A stretch of 32,716 bases of DNA from Leptolinea sp. UBA5366 (GTDB lineage Bacteria > Chloroflexota > Anaerolineae > Anaerolineales > Anaerolineaceae): contig DHPK01000009.1 in the NCBI GenBank assembly GCA_002407845.1, forward strand, positions 135,782 to 168,497. Reading direction: 5' to 3'. Positions 31,955 through 32,716 of the stretch are shown piece by piece. Within the stretch, counting starts at the first letter, position 1. The number at the start of each line of letters is the position of its first letter. The position numbers and the translations under genes are program-made. The notes below the pieces were generated by a model. That model was not told the DNA's origin, made no database searches, and was given only the letters and a program-made list of their open reading frames with translations.

Positions 31955-32716
31955 ATGAAAAACTTCAGTTTTCAAATCCCAACAAAGTTTATTTTTGGCG
32001 CTGGAACGCTGGATGAGCTAAACAATCTTCCCCTGCCAGGGAAGAAGGCGATGATCGTTACTGGAGGAAAATCGGTCGAAAAATACGGATATCTCGATCG
32101 TGTACGCCAGATTCTCAAAGACCGCAATGTCGAAGCTGTTCTCTTTAATAAGGTCGTTCCCAATCCTGTAAAAAAGGATGTCATGGCAGGTGTCGCAGCA
32201 GTCAGAGGAAATGGCTGCGATTTCCTGATCGGATTGGGCGGCGGGAGCAGTGTTGATACGGCTAAAGCAATTGCAATGATGGCGACCAACCCGGGCGATC
32301 TCTGGGACTATGTTCAAATTGGGCAGGGCGGCCAAAAGAATTTCGAAGAGCGTGCGCTGCCGTTGATTGCGATCCCGACGACCGCGGGAACCGGAACCGA
32401 GGGGAATTCTACCAGTGTCATCACGAATGAGCTGACTGGAGAAAAGGTCGGCATTCGCTGTGAATTTCCACACGTTTCAATCATTGATCCGGAACTAACT
32501 TTAAATATCAATCCGCGCTATACGATTTTCCAGGGTTTTGATGCATTATTCCATTGCATGGAAACCTATATCTCAGTGAAATCTGTTCCGATAAGCCAAC
32601 CGCTTTCACTCGATGGCGTGCGGCTAATTTTTACAAATCTGCCGGAAGCAGTCCGAAACGGTCAAAATTTGGAAGCGCGATCAGCCATTTCCTGGGCAGC
32701 AACTTTAGGCGGGATC
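31955..32716 (+). CDS. Iron-containing alcohol dehydrogenase, 5' part (runs off the right edge)
   Basis: The frame is open from the ATG at 31955 to the last base and gives 254 residues of a protein usually about 380-390 long. It shows the NAD(P)-binding FLIGLGGGSSVDTAKAIA and PLIAIPTTAGTGTE, and the first metal ligands in GFDALFHCMETY (Asp and His). The last two metal histidines lie beyond the window. AGAAAGG precedes the ATG by about 10 nt, and gltX ends 28 nt upstream. These enzymes reduce aldehydes or oxidise alcohols with a divalent iron or zinc. The exact substrate (butanol, 1,3-propanediol or lactaldehyde type) cannot be decided. Confidence 0.92.
   Translation, partial: MKNFSFQIPTKFIFGAGTLDELNNLPLPGKKAMIVTGGKSVEKYGYLDRVRQILKDRNVEAVLFNKVVPNPVKKDVMAGVAAVRGNGCDFLIGLGGGSSVDTAKAIAMMATNPGDLWDYVQIGQGGQKNFEERALPLIAIPTTAGTGTEGNSTSVITNELTGEKVGIRCEFPHVSIIDPELTLNINPRYTIFQGFDALFHCMETYISVKSVPISQPLSLDGVRLIFTNLPEAVRNGQNLEARSAISWAATLGGI

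Noticed and set aside
1..32716. CRISPR arrays, insertion sequences, prophage, toxin-antitoxin or defence genes
   Set aside because: No regularly spaced repeats, transposase, integrase, phage structural or nuclease-type genes were seen on either strand.

Overview
The window looks like chromosomal DNA from a member of the Chloroflexota, most probably class Anaerolineae. This is an inference from gene content and layout: a stand-alone pair of radical-SAM and radical-SAM-linked proteins, Pro/Thr-rich linkers in exported proteins, an AglEFG-type sugar importer with enlarged permeases, no encoded tRNA CCA end, and several promoters placed almost on the start codon. There is no sign of phage, insertion sequences, CRISPR or a recent island, and base composition looks even by eye. 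It is mostly a housekeeping stretch with one carbohydrate cluster, and genes are packed with many ATGA overlaps.

Layout. (1) 1-2759, minus strand: a partial tRNA-Leu, tRNA-Arg(CCG), and a two-gene radical SAM unit of unknown function. (2) 2795-11671, plus strand: a sugar regulon with a LacI-type regulator behind two operator-like 14-mers, an alpha-glucoside binding protein, two permeases (no ATPase gene), trehalose synthase, and an amylosucrase gene split by an in-frame TAA at codon 53. Hairpins sit in three of the intergenic gaps. (3) 11695-15651, plus: folC and lon, ending at a strong hairpin terminator shared with the convergent ppiC-type gene. (4) 24458-15663, minus: a half-size AI-2E-family membrane protein with ftcD; a DUF1385-comEA-yqeY-PgpH-like-ybeY-dgkA chain; rpsF-rpsR without the usual ssb between them; and a membrane-anchored parvulin isomerase. 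(5) 24498-30365, plus: the rod-shape set mreB, mreC, mreD, PBP2 and rodA. (6) 30424-32716, plus: gltX and the 5' part of an iron-containing alcohol dehydrogenase that runs off the window.

How the genes work together. The sugar cluster would import an alpha-glucoside and process it by maltose/trehalose interconversion and, if functional, sucrose-dependent glucan synthesis. The minus-strand central block links envelope and nucleotide signalling (c-di-AMP hydrolysis, lipid kinase) with rRNA maturation and competence. The mre-PBP2-rodA block builds the lateral wall.

I do not see a convincing undescribed system. The observations most worth checking are the nonsense codon in amylosucrase, the repeat-like duplication inside the first permease, the tandem operators at the regulator gene, the near-leaderless promoters, the half-length AI-2E protein, and the missing ssb.
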